From: Elephas maximus indicus | Taxonomy: Eukaryota; Chordata; Mammalia; Proboscidea; Elephantidae | NCBI RefSeq assembly: GCF_024166365.1 | Contig: NC_064835.1 | Span: 60,182,607-60,246,606 of the forward strand | Direction: 5' to 3' | Length of the DNA: 64,000 nt | Part shown: in pieces, positions 45,225-54,383 of the stretch | Position numbering within the stretch: the first letter of the stretch is position 1 | Layout of the letters: every line of letters starts with the position of its first letter | Position numbers and translations under genes: made by a program | Notes under the pieces: generated by a model | Told to the model about the DNA's origin: nothing | The model's input: only the letters and a program-made list of their open reading frames with translations | The model's database searches: none

Positions 45225-45374
45225 AAGAGAAGAGAGGGAGGGTGGCCACCTTGATCCAGCAGAAACATCCCCTGGAGGCCTCCTCTGGAAGTGACACTGA
45301 GGCTGTCCTTCAGCCACAGCGCGTGGAGATGGCTTTACTCAGCAACATCCTAGCAGCCTATTCCTTTGTCTCAG
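45225..45374 (+). other. EVA1A: EVA1A exon 3 (first coding exon, 150 bp)
   Basis: The acceptor is ttctcaaacag at 45224; the donor is TCAG|GTAGGT at 45374/45375. The 3' part translates to VEMALLSN...AAYSFVS, matching the N-terminal region of mammalian EVA1A as I remember it. The split G|AG codon position agrees with the family's next residue (Glu). The exon contains just one ATG, at 45329. The part upstream of it would be 5' UTR. Confidence 0.85.
45329..45374 (+). CDS. EVA1A: EVA1A (TMEM166/FAM176A), N-terminal coding part, partial
   Basis: EVA1A is a small single-pass membrane protein of lysosome and endoplasmic reticulum that promotes autophagy and apoptosis (family knowledge). Only 15 codons plus one base lie here: MALLSNILAAYSFVS, then a split codon. 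The transmembrane segment and C-terminal exons were not found and should lie downstream of 64000. I chose ATG 45329 because it is the sole AUG in the exon and has strong context (G at -3 and at +4). From memory, the human protein has 13 extra residues (MRLPLSHSPEHVE) before this Met. Here the equivalent start reads CTG (about 45297) and about 7 bases are missing before the Met, so that start cannot be in frame. The protein is therefore probably 13 residues shorter. Identity is firm; the start is an inference. Confidence 0.8.
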
Positions 45375-46669
45375 GTAGGTGTCCAGTCTTCACTGAGCCC
45401 GGGCTGAGGCCTGGGACTGGGTCCACGTCTGTCTCTGGGTGGCCATCCCTGACCTTAGAAGAGAGATGCTACGTAATCACAGCAGTGGGGCTCTGCTGCG
45501 CTGAGTTTTCAGGCGGAAAGCCTTGTTTGGGAGTCAGGGTCAGCATTCTCTCATTTCGCAAATGACGGGTCCTAAGAGTTTTGTCTTATGAAATGTTTGG
45601 TTTCCTTACAGGTCAAGTGAGAGAATGAAGTAGCCCGGGGCTACTGTGGGCTTCAGTCATGCATTTAACTCTGATATGGAAGGGGGATGAGGAAGGGTCC
45701 TCTGCACCATCATTTCTGGACAGGTGTTCTCAGCCTCAACCCAGGTTGCAAGTGCGTGTGTGTGTGTGGGTGCCTGCGTGTGCTTGATGTGAGGTGTTTG
45801 ATAACCTTTTGGGAGAAATGGAGACAGAAGGTGTGTGTAACTTGAGAAAATTCCCTGAGTGAGTCTTGTTATTTTTGCCTCTTCCCTGGTTCAAAGTTAT
45901 ACTGTTGTAGGCAGATGACTGACTTTCTCCCCAAAGATCATTTCTCGAGAACAGTTGCTGTTCAGATAAAAGGAACCTTTTTAAAGTACATGAAAATGCT
46001 CCATAGTTTGAATGACTAAACTGCATTTCTGCTGCGTGATTGTTTTTTTTTTTTTATAGTTTGATATTGTTTTGTTTTGTCCGATGTCTCTGGATGTTGT
46101 GTAAGAAGGAAAGGACTGAGGTTCTGATTAGATTTCCCTCCGGAAAGGACTGGTTTTACTTTCTAAATCTCTAGCTAGGTTTGCTAGGAGGTGACCTAAG
46201 AGTTCAGATGCAAAGATGGCATTTCTGTCTCCAATGGCAGCTCTACTCCAAGACCGAGGGCAAAGGAAACTCACGGCTTCTCTTTGTGAGAGGACCTTGG
46301 ATGACGTGCAACAAGATTTCAGGAAAGGGCGCTTCTCAGGGCTTACCTGGGTGGGCTCCTTTGTGGTTTGGCAGATGCTGCAGGTGGTCTGCATTGCCTC
46401 AAGTCCAAGCTTCTGCCTTCTCAAATCAGTGAAGGCCCAGGCCATCCATCAGCTCCTCACCCACCTTAAAGAACTCTAGTGCCGCGGGGCTCCTTAACCA
46501 GCCGCCCATAAGCCAGAGGAATTTTAGCTTTGCTTTTTCTTTGAAGCAAGGGGAAAGGGCACTGGAACTGCCAAAACCATGTTTGAAACTCTGGCGTCTC
46601 ATTTTTACAAGCTACTGAATAATGACTCCTTTAACTCTGTAATAAAGATATCCCTAAAATGAGGTCAAG
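45375..46669 (+). other. EVA1A: Start of EVA1A intron 3, no further exon seen
   Basis: The donor GTAGGT opens the intron. A (GT)n run lies at 45757-45769. Frames at 46128-46479 on both strands overlap and have no domain. No sequence resembling the EVA1A membrane exon (NPERAALYF type) was found in this stretch or further to 64000. Confidence 0.5.
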
Positions 46670-47012
46670 GACAGCAGTGGTCCAGTGGTAGGATTCTCGC
46701 CTTCCACGCAGGAGACCTGGCTGGATTCCCAGCCAATGGACCTCATGAGCAGCCACCATCCATCTGTCAGTGGAGGCTCGTCCGTTGCTATGATGCTGAA
46801 CAGGCTTCAGCAGAGCTTCCACACTAAGACGGACTAGGAAGAAAGGTCTGGCAATCTACTTCTGAAAGCAGCGAATGAAAACCCTATGGATCACAATAAT
46901 CTGGTCCACAACAGATAATGGAAATGGCGCAGGACCATGCACCATTTTGTTCTGTTGTGAACAGAGCCACCATGAGTAAGGCGCCCAGTCATTGGCAGCT
47001 AGCAACAACAAA
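46670..47012 (+). repeat. SINE with tRNA-Gly-like head and AfroSINE/RTE-type tail
   Basis: The head (acagcagtggtccagtggta, ggattctcgccttccacgca, then gctggattcccagcc) resembles tRNA-Gly with TCC at the anticodon position and intact-looking A and B box regions. A linker ('gctatgatgctgaacaggct') follows, then an AfroSINE-like body ('aagaaaggtctggcaatcta', 'gaaaaccctatggatcaca') and an (AAC)n end. A second copy is at 56712-57056. Confidence 0.8.
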
Positions 47013-47546
47013 ATTAAGTGGGGGGCAAAGGTGGTCACTAGTTTTCAAAGCCTTAAAGGACACCTACAAATTAAGTGTTGCAAGAAAATGTTCTCGGGGG
47101 AGGGCAAACACGGTACCGGACTTTGGTGCTCTGCTAGGCACAAGAAGTACCTGGCAGTTTTCCATTCCAACCAGCATGACCCTCAGCTGTGGCCCTTGAA
47201 CGTGGTAACTCATTGAAAAGTCTGGTGTTTACTGTGTGTCTTGTGATCTTGTCAAGGCCTAAAGGGTACATGGCCCTGCTTGTCTCTCTCCTCCAACCTC
47301 CCTCCCTCCTATTTCATCATCTGCAATTAAAATACCTCTTGGGATACAGAAAGAAATGCTTCTTTTAAGTGCAGCCTGAGATAAGAAGAGAATGCAAGGA
47401 AACCGGAAAGTAGAATGGCCAAACTAAGATGTGTTTGATCCAGTAAATGGAGTTGACAGCTGGAAATAGATTCTGAAATGTGGAACTCTTTCTGGTTAAA
47501 AAGTTAATGAGTAAAGAAACTGAAAAATATGAGGCTAAATACAACA
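47013..47546. other. Non-coding intron stretch
   Basis: No gene and no named repeat. Confidence 0.4.
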
Positions 47547-47734
47547 CAGTAAAACCTGCAAAAGCTGGGACCTGTGTAAGGTAGAAACATGTCAGAGAAG
47601 GAACACCGAAGTACTTTCCACTAAAATGAGCGATAGAAAAGCGCTAAGACTGCACCCTGTCAAAGGCGGAAAACTTCCAAGACCGGGAAAAACAAGGCGG
47701 TCCTGTCAAATTCTGGATCTCACGGGTTTCACTG
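47547..47734 (+). mobile_element. 188-bp TIR mini-transposon (mariner/Tigger-like), copy 1
   Basis: It begins CAGTAAAACCTG and ends ...GGGTTTCACTG next to TA, so both ends read CAGTrAAACCyG inward. It is homologous along its length to 50531-50719 in the opposite orientation. Too short to code. Confidence 0.7.
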
Positions 47735-48004
47735 TACGTACAAATAAGCCTTATTTTTAAAGAAGAAAAGAGAATAAATGGATCAGAATTGATGATAGAA
47801 AGTATTATAGAAGAAAGTCGTGGAAACTTTCTTGATCGTCTAGCTCTCTGATGTTCTCATTCTGTTGTATCTGGTCTTCTACTACATAGGGGACCCAAAC
47901 CCTCATATTTTCTTCCACTGTATCAGTTGCCTCTTGTCCTGTCCATGTGGTCCATCATTTCCACAACACACGTGCTAATATTATATATACACGTGCTAAT
48001 ACAT
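47735..48004. other. Non-coding intron stretch
   Basis: Nothing recognised. Confidence 0.4.
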
Positions 48005-48204
48005 ACCAAAAAACCAGGTGCTGTTGAGTCATTTTTGATTTTTGGTGACTCCATGTGTGTCAAAGTAGAATTGCACTCCATAGGGCTTTTGATGGCTGAT
48101 TTTTTTGGAAGTAGATCACGAGGCCTTTCTTCCAAGGTCCCTCTGAGTGGTCCTTACAGTTAGCAGCAAGCACAGTTAGCTGGTTTGCACCACCCAGAGA
48201 CTCT
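48005..48204 (-). repeat. AfroSINE, long form
   Basis: 'ccaggtgctgttgagtcatt', 'gaagtagatcacgaggcctt' and 'tgcaccacccagagactctt' are in reverse order. Confidence 0.9.
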
Positions 48205-49055
48205 TTGCTAATGCCCACAGCTTCCTTATTCCGGTGCCCTGCTTCTGATTAACTCACCAGGTGAAACCCTGACTGAGGGAATCCTACTTCTCCCTTCTTT
48301 CCCTCTGCACCAAGCTACCAACTGCTGCTACAGATTTGCAGATTGAAACCACAAGAAATTCCTGGCCTCCAACTGAGCCTTTAACACAGTGCTCTAGTCT
48401 TTTTTATTTGCTTGTCTCTTTTTTTATTTGCTTCCGTATTCTTCAAAACAGTCATTTCAAACCTTGGCCATTCCAAAAAATTTAAATATCTTTTAATCAA
48501 AACGCACCCTGAAAGTAAATGACAAATTCAGAAAAAAAATTGTGGTGTTTATGAGGAAGGATTGAGGTTTATAACATAGCTCTTGCAAATCAGTGAAAGA
48601 TAAGTGTCCCAAAAGAAAAGTAGACAAAGGACAAGAATCAACAAGTTGTAAAAGAAGAAATACAACTCATCAATAGAGCATAAATGGCTCCAGTTCTGGC
48701 GATCTCAAACCAATACAAAATGGAAACAACCATGAGGCTTAAACTTTTTTTACTTTAGAAAATCCTCAAAGATTGAGTGATTATGTAAGCAGCTTTGGAG
48801 AAAGTAGGGGGAGATAAGTACTCACACCTAGTGCTGATGGGATTGTAAATACGAATGGCTTGCAATATCCATCGAAAGCTTTAAAAACGTCTATACTACT
48901 TAGCCAGCAACTCCACTGGTAGGAATTTATCTGAGGGAAATAATTAGAGATGTGGGCAAAAGTTTTATTCTGAGGGTGATTCATCTCAGAATTGTTGATG
49001 ATAGTAAAAACTTAGATGAATATTAACTGAAATAATTATATTAATGTTAATAGTT

Positions 49056-49224
49056 TAAAAAAAAAAAAAACATGGCCGTTGAGTCAATTCTGACTCCTAG
49101 TGACACCATAGGACCCAGGAGACCTGCCCCATAGGGTTTCTAAGGAGCGCCTGGTGGATTCAAACTGCCAGCAAAATTTGGTTAGCAGACGTAGCTCTTA
49201 ACCACTACGCCACCAGGGTTTCTG
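49056..49224 (-). repeat. AfroSINE, deleted form, perfect 12-bp target duplication
   Basis: Poly-A then 'ggccgttgagtcaattctga' to 'acgccaccagggtttct'. The duplication atgttaatagtt is at 49044-49055 and 49225-49236. Confidence 0.95.
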
Positions 49225-49350
49225 ATGTTAATAGTTAAGCTACGTTGTTAATGTATATGATGTGCTGTGAAGTAAATGAAGCCTGTTTTCACACAGCGTA
49301 TGCAGTACAATCCCATTTATGTGTATATGTTCAGATGTATATGTAATCAT

Positions 49351-49512
49351 GGAAACCCTGGTGGCATAGTGGTTAAGTGCTATAGCTGCTAACCAAAAGG
49401 CCAGCAGTTCGAATCCGCCAGCTGCTCCTTGGAAACTCTATGGGGCAGTTCTACTCTGCCCTATAGGGTCGCTATGTGTTGGAATCGACTTGATGGCAGC
49501 GGGTTTTTGGTT
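49351..49512 (+). repeat. AfroSINE, deleted form, 14-bp target duplication
   Basis: 'ggaaaccctggtggcatagt' to 'gacttgatggcagcgggttt'. The duplication gtatatgtaatcat (49337-49350) / gtatatgcaatcat (49513-49526) has one mismatch. Confidence 0.95.
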
Positions 49513-49560
49513 GTATATGCAATCATATTTTACTTCAGATGATATCCGTGTGCCAGGATT

Positions 49561-49904
49561 ACATTTAAACAATTCTCTTTGAGTGCCTAACTGTATTCCA
49601 AGTATACCTATGTTTACTGTATAGTATTTAACAGGAATTTGAAACGTTTTTTCCTCTGAGCTTGGTATGAGGGAGGTGATCTCTCAGTAGTGACCTTCAT
49701 CCACCACAATCAATTGGTAATAGTCACGAATTTGGGGATTTGAGAAAGTATTGCTGTTTTATGTTATTTATTATTCCCCCCTTTTAAACTGTGGGTTGTT
49801 TCTAACTGAAGATGTGGCAGCCTCTCAGTAAATTTTTGTGAAATAAATACAATAACCATTTATCAACTTATAAAATTTGTAAGCATTTAAGCAGTTGGAT
49901 TATC
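49561..49904. other. Non-coding intron stretch
   Basis: No gene or named repeat. Confidence 0.35.
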
Positions 49905-50400
49905 TCTTGCTGAAGAAGAGTTTGGTGAACGTGGTACTTTCATACACTGCTGATGGCAGGGTGATTGATGTAACACTTCCGCAAAGTTAGTTGTCAGTGT
50001 ATATCAGAGCTGTAAAAACGTGTACTCTCCTTGACACAGAGAATCCTTTTCTGAGAATCCATTACAGGGCAACACGCAAACCGAAAAACACACACACAAA
50101 GGAAAGAGTGTGAAGTGCAAAGATAATCTTCCTAGCGTTATTTTGTATAGTAATAAGAAAAACTGCAACAACCTAAGTATCCAAAGATAGGAAACTGTTT
50201 TTCTAAACTGTGGTACCTTCACTGAATAGAATATTATGTAGCCATTATCAGGTATGATTGTCAGGAAGACTGTGTAGCAATGAAGAAAAATGTTAAATGT
50301 TGTACATTGTATGAAATATATGTCTGCTGAAAAATATGTAGATGTTTTATCTACCCTGGTTATAACCAAGTAAATACAAATAAATAAATAAATATTTATA
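49905..50400 (+). mobile_element. L1 LINE 3' fragment, sense
   Basis: 'tacactgctgatggcagggt', 'gtatagtaataagaaaaact' and 'tagaatattatgtagccatt' are typical of old sense L1 3' ends. It ends near an (AAAT)n run at 50380-50398. Confidence 0.75.
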
Positions 50401-50530
50401 TGAGAGACAGTGTGAACAAAATATTTATATTAGAGAGAGTATGAGCAATAGAAAAAAAGAGTCACATGACTATTAGTGTGTAGTTACATTCAGGTTTTTT
50501 CTATTCTCTACTCTTTTAATGTTTATATGT

Positions 50531-50719
50531 TAGTGAAACCTGTAAGAGCTGGAACTCGACAAAATTGCCTTGTTTTTCTGGGTCTCACAAGCTTTCTGCC
50601 TTTGAAAGGGTGCAGTCTTACCACTTTCCTATCATTCTCTATTAGTGGAAAATATTTGTGTTTTCTTTCTCTGACAGGTTTCCGCCTTACACATGTTCCA
50701 GCTTTCACAGGTTTTACTG
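50531..50719 (-). mobile_element. 189-bp TIR mini-transposon (mariner/Tigger-like), copy 2
   Basis: Its reverse complement aligns end to end with 47547-47734: CAGTAAAACCTG start, 'aagactgcacccttcaaagg'-type middle with 'gactgcaccctttcaaaggc', and a GGTTTCACTA end. The flanks are T-A rich. Confidence 0.7.
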
Positions 50720-50815
50720 TGTGTGTATGTTTATATATATGTATATAAGTCTTTATGTATGTATGTATATGTATATATACCTACACCCAGACATACACAG
50801 ACACACATATATATG
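50720..50815. repeat. Simple repeat (TA/TG/CA)n
   Basis: Runs of 'gtgtgtatgtttatatatat', 'gtatgtatgtatatgtatat' and 'cacagacacacatatatatg'. Confidence 0.85.
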
Positions 50816-50819
50816 CAAA

Positions 50820-51022
50820 AAAGAAAAAAGAGTTGCTTTCAAGTCGACTCTGACTCTTGGTGACCCCATGTGTGTCAGAGAAGATCTGTGCTCCATAGGG
50901 TTTCAATGGCTGGCTTTTCAGAAGTAAATAGCCAGGCCTTTGTTCCAAGGCACCTCTGGGTGAATTCAAACCTCCAACCTTTCAGTTAGCAGCCAAGTTC
51001 ATTAACTATTTGCACCACCAAG
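50820..51022 (-). repeat. AfroSINE, long form
   Basis: 'gttgctttcaagtcgactct', 'agtaaatagccaggcctttg' and 'tttgcaccaccaagg' are in reverse order. Confidence 0.9.
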
Positions 51023-51064
51023 GTGTGCTAATTCTCTCTCTTTCCCTCTCTCTGCATACATATA

Positions 51065-51945
51065 CGCATGTAGTCCCCAACTTATGATGTATTAGGATTA
51101 AAAGGAACTACAGTTACAACCAATCTTTTTTTTTTTTACATCTTACCATTAGTAATATGTACTACATACAGCATTGCAATGAGTAATTTTCTGATATTAT
51201 CATTCTCAGATGTTCAATTTTATGACTTACCGTTTAAAACACTGCCATATAGCAGGCTATGGCTTGATCTGGAATGGACTTGGTATCAGTGTGGGAGTCA
51301 TAACAGACAGAAAGTTGGGCAATGTTCACCTCTAATGACATACAACAATTGAACTGCACAGGCGCTCAGCAGCCGTTATGACTCTGACTTCATTGTTGAC
51401 ACTGATGCCAACTTTATTGTAGACCAGGCCTGTAGCGTGATCTTATTCAGTGTTTTGTACCAGAAGAAACATTAGTTGTTAATTTGAAGCTAAGTTGTTC
51501 AAGTTTCTTTAACTGTAACACCTGCACTGCTTATACCCCCAACAATGTGTCTAGCAAGAGAAGTCATGCCATTGAACGTTCAGATTTATGAAGACGCTGA
51601 TTTAAGTATAAATAAAGATCGGACGGAGCCCTGGTGGTGCAGTGGTTAAGATCTTGGCTACTAACAAAAAGGTTAGCAGTTAGAATCCACTAGCTGCTCC
51701 TTGGAAACCCTATGAGGCAATTCTACTCTGTCCTATAGGGTCACTATGAGTCAGAATCAACTCAATGGCGATGGTTTTTTTTTTTTTTTTTTTTTGGTTA
51801 AAGATCCGATTTATAAAGATACTGTTAATAAAAGGCGATAATAATGAAAACTAAAAGAAAAACAATTAGGTATTTGACTTACATCAGAACTGACTTATGA
51901 CAGAGTTGTAGGAATGGAACCCAGTTGTAAGCTGGGGAATACCTG
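51065..51945 (+). mobile_element. Tigger-like (pogo) DNA transposon fossil with nested AfroSINE
   Basis: The left end (atgtagtccccaacttatga) and right end (gtaagctggggaatacctg) are inverted repeats of the Tigger type, flanked by TA at 51063-51064 and 51946-51947. Removing the AfroSINE at 51624-51799 leaves about 700 bp, shorter than an autonomous Tigger, so it is internally deleted. No transposase frame is readable. Confidence 0.7.
51624..51799 (+). repeat. AfroSINE, deleted form, with 10-bp target duplication
   Basis: 'cggagccctggtggtgcagt' to 'caactcaatggcgatggttt' plus a long poly-T. The duplication aaagatcgga (51614-51623) / aaagatccga (51800-51809) has one mismatch. Confidence 0.95.
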
Positions 51946-52019
51946 TAAATATATGTATATATTCACATATAAAATGTTATTAACTAAACTTTTAGGACTT
52001 GAGTATCCATGATTTAATT

Positions 52020-52165
52020 CAGGGAATGCTTGTGAGACACTTAATGAGCAAGGCCCTGTGCTGGATGCTCTTGGAATCCAAAGTAAATCAAATGGATTCT
52101 GCCCTCAAATTCCTCACTGCCATCTGGGAAAGACAATGGTTACATAGCTAATTATAATACAACTA
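52020..52165 (-). repeat. L2 LINE fragment
   Basis: 'gcaaggccctgtgctggatg' and 'ctgccctcaaattcctcact' are antisense L2 3' end. Confidence 0.65.
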
Positions 52166-53690
52166 CATAAAGTGCTGCCTAGATTGGAGGGGCTGTTCAA
52201 TCACACCCTTCCTCTCTTCCCGACTCCAGAAGCCAGAAAAGCATCAGATACAGTCTGTTCAGCAGGGGTACAGTGAACTAGAGAATGAGTCAGGCCTTCT
52301 CCCAACTCCGCATGGGTCCCAGGGCAGCTGTAGAACTGCAGGTCTTTCTCATTGCAGGTGAAGAAAATGGACAAGGTGGAGTAGGATGAGAGGTAGGGAA
52401 CTGGAAGCCCTCTTCTGGGGTGCTTGCTGCCTGGGATGGAGAGAGCTGACGACAGGGGTAAGGAAGAAGTGAAGGTGAAGAGCACACACCAGAGCCAGCC
52501 CAGTGGGACCAGGCATTCTCCAATACTCCTTCCTGAGAGCAAAGAAGTCAGTGCTGGAAGGGAGAAGTAAGGAAGCTTCCTCTCCAGTTTCAGAGAAGGC
52601 AGATGTCTTAGTCTTCCCTTCCCTATGGGGCAGGGCAGAATCTCTTACAGAGACATTCTTATAATACATCAGGAGTTCTGAGAAAAGAGAGATTACACTG
52701 AGTGGTCTCTGATTCCACACAATCCTGTTCTTCTCTTTAAAGCCTATTTTTAAAACTTCTTCCTTTTCATTTAAGAGATCAGGAGCTCTGGGACCAACAA
52801 GAGGGCCCAGGCAGGGAAAGGTTACATCTTGCATGGAGACTGCTGTCCTGGCTCCACCAGTCCTGTGGTGCCGTCCTCTCCCACAGAGTCTGCTAGGCCT
52901 GATCTGACCTCACAGGGTGCAAATGAAATTAGCCCAGGACCTCCTCATAGGGCCTCTTCCTGTCCATGAAAACAATGACCCTGCAGGAAACAAGATATAG
53001 CAATACATTTATTTTTATTTATTAAGGGAAAACAACCCACAGTAGCCCTCCCCACTCAGTTTCCTGGGTAATTAACAGCTGTCTGGATCTGGTCAAGACC
53101 AGGGTGGATCATTGGCCAAGAGGAAGTGAGCTGGAGCAGAAGCTATTAGAGAAGAGAAAAAACAACCACTGGAGAGCTCCACTTTTGATTTTTGCAGGAT
53201 GATGAAAAGAAATAGCTCAAGTTATATCAGCCGTGAAAGTCAGCCCCCGTCACCTGCATGGAACCCAGTGAGGCACATTTGCCCTCTTGGCTTGCTTTCA
53301 CTTGGCCACTCTGAGAATCCATTCAGGGCTGCTGTAGGCAAAAGAGGATATTTTCTGATCTAGGAAGCAGGAGGGGATGCACTAGTTAAACTAGGGGGAG
53401 AGCAGTGGTTTCCAAGACACAGTTCAAAACTATCTTCAGTCAGGCCTATGTAATAGGTGGGCTGAGAGGAGAGTATGAACACCAGAACAATTTATATTTC
53501 TACCTTGAGTATCAAGTATCATGCTGGTTACAGCATAGACTTGTGAAACAGGTAGACCTGCTTTTGAAGCCTCATATGATGAGCCTTATCTTTAAAACAA
53601 AGGTAATATGACTTAACCTGCTCTGCTGAACTGTGGTAACGGTTAAAGGTATACACATCCTGGCTAATAGAAACATTCAATAAATGATAG
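52166..53690. other. Non-coding intron stretch, no gene seen
   Basis: Minus-strand frames at 52201-52834 are the longest here but overlap in several frames and show no domain. No named repeat; 53600-53690 has an MIR/L2-like end (aacattcaataaatgatagc). Confidence 0.4.
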
Positions 53691-53697
53691 CTTGCTC

Positions 53698-53765
53698 ATT
53701 CCATCTACCCGCCCACCCACCCACTCATCCGTCTGTCTATCCATCCATCCATCTCCCTACCTATC
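53698..53765. repeat. Simple repeat (CCAT/CCCA)n
   Basis: 'cccgcccacccacccactca' followed by 'ctatccatccatccatctcc'. Confidence 0.9.
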
Positions 53766-53821
53766 TACCTAAACCTTCCTTTCTTTTCTTATCCCTCCCT
53801 CCACCCTTCCCCTATGTAATA

Positions 53822-53976
53822 AACCAAAACCAAACCCACTGCCGTTGAGTCGATTCTGATTCACAGGGACCCTATAGTACAGGGTAGAACTGTCCTATAG
53901 GGTTTCCAAAGAGTGCCTTGTGGATTCAAACTGCCGACCTTTTGGTTAGCAGTCCTAGCTCTTAACCACTGTGCCA
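53822..53976 (-). repeat. AfroSINE, deleted form
   Basis: 'cccactgccgttgagtcgat' to 'ccactgtgccacc'. The flanks 'cctatgtaataa' and 'cctatgtagtaa' are a target duplication with one mismatch. Confidence 0.94.
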
Positions 53977-54357
53977 CCCTATGTAGTAACAGAAATTTAC
54001 CTTCTCACAGTTCTGGAGGCTGGCGGTCCAAGATCAGTGTCAGCGTATTGATTCCTTCTGAGGCTCTGAGGAAGAATCTGTTGAACCGCTCTTTCCTAGC
54101 TTTGGGTAGCTCCAGGGATCCCTTGGCTTGGAGCTGCAACATCACATGGTGTCTCTTCCTCTATATCTGTGTATCTTTCCCTCTTTTATAGGGACAACAG
54201 CCATATAGCATTAGGACTCATCCTACCCCGGTATGACTTTATGTTAGCCTAAATAATAACATCTTCAAAGAATCTATTTTCTAAACAGGGTCACATTCAC
54301 AGGTGCAGGGGTTATGACTTCAACATATCTTTTGGGGGACACAATTCAATCCATAAC
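53977..54357 (-). mobile_element. MaLR-type LTR fragment
   Basis: 'ccttctcacagttctggagg' at the left and 'gacacaattcaatccataac' at the right follow the antisense MaLR/MLT1 LTR order. The left end is missing beyond the SINE. Confidence 0.75.
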
Positions 54358-54383
54358 AATATATATATAGTATGTATATCTGT

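Larger units (their letters stand above)
48490..49560 (+). mobile_element. L1 LINE 3' region, sense, with two nested AfroSINEs
   Basis: 'aaatacaactcatcaataga', 'gctgatgggattgtaaatac', 'aactccactggtaggaattt' and 'cagtacaatcccatttatgt' are in the order of an old sense L1ME-type 3' end. It is interrupted at 49056-49224 and 49351-49512. Confidence 0.8.

Noticed and set aside
46128-46479. Possible next EVA1A exon in the open frames on both strands
   Set aside because: The expected continuation after the split Glu codon (NPERAALYF type) is not found; the sequence does not encode a membrane segment of the right kind.
46670-46745. tRNA-Gly(TCC) gene
   Set aside because: The arms no longer pair well, and it is followed by a SINE linker and tail; a second copy has the same structure, so it is a SINE head.
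52201-52834. Minus-strand frames of 113-161 codons
   Set aside because: They overlap in different frames, lack domains, and show no codon bias that distinguishes them.
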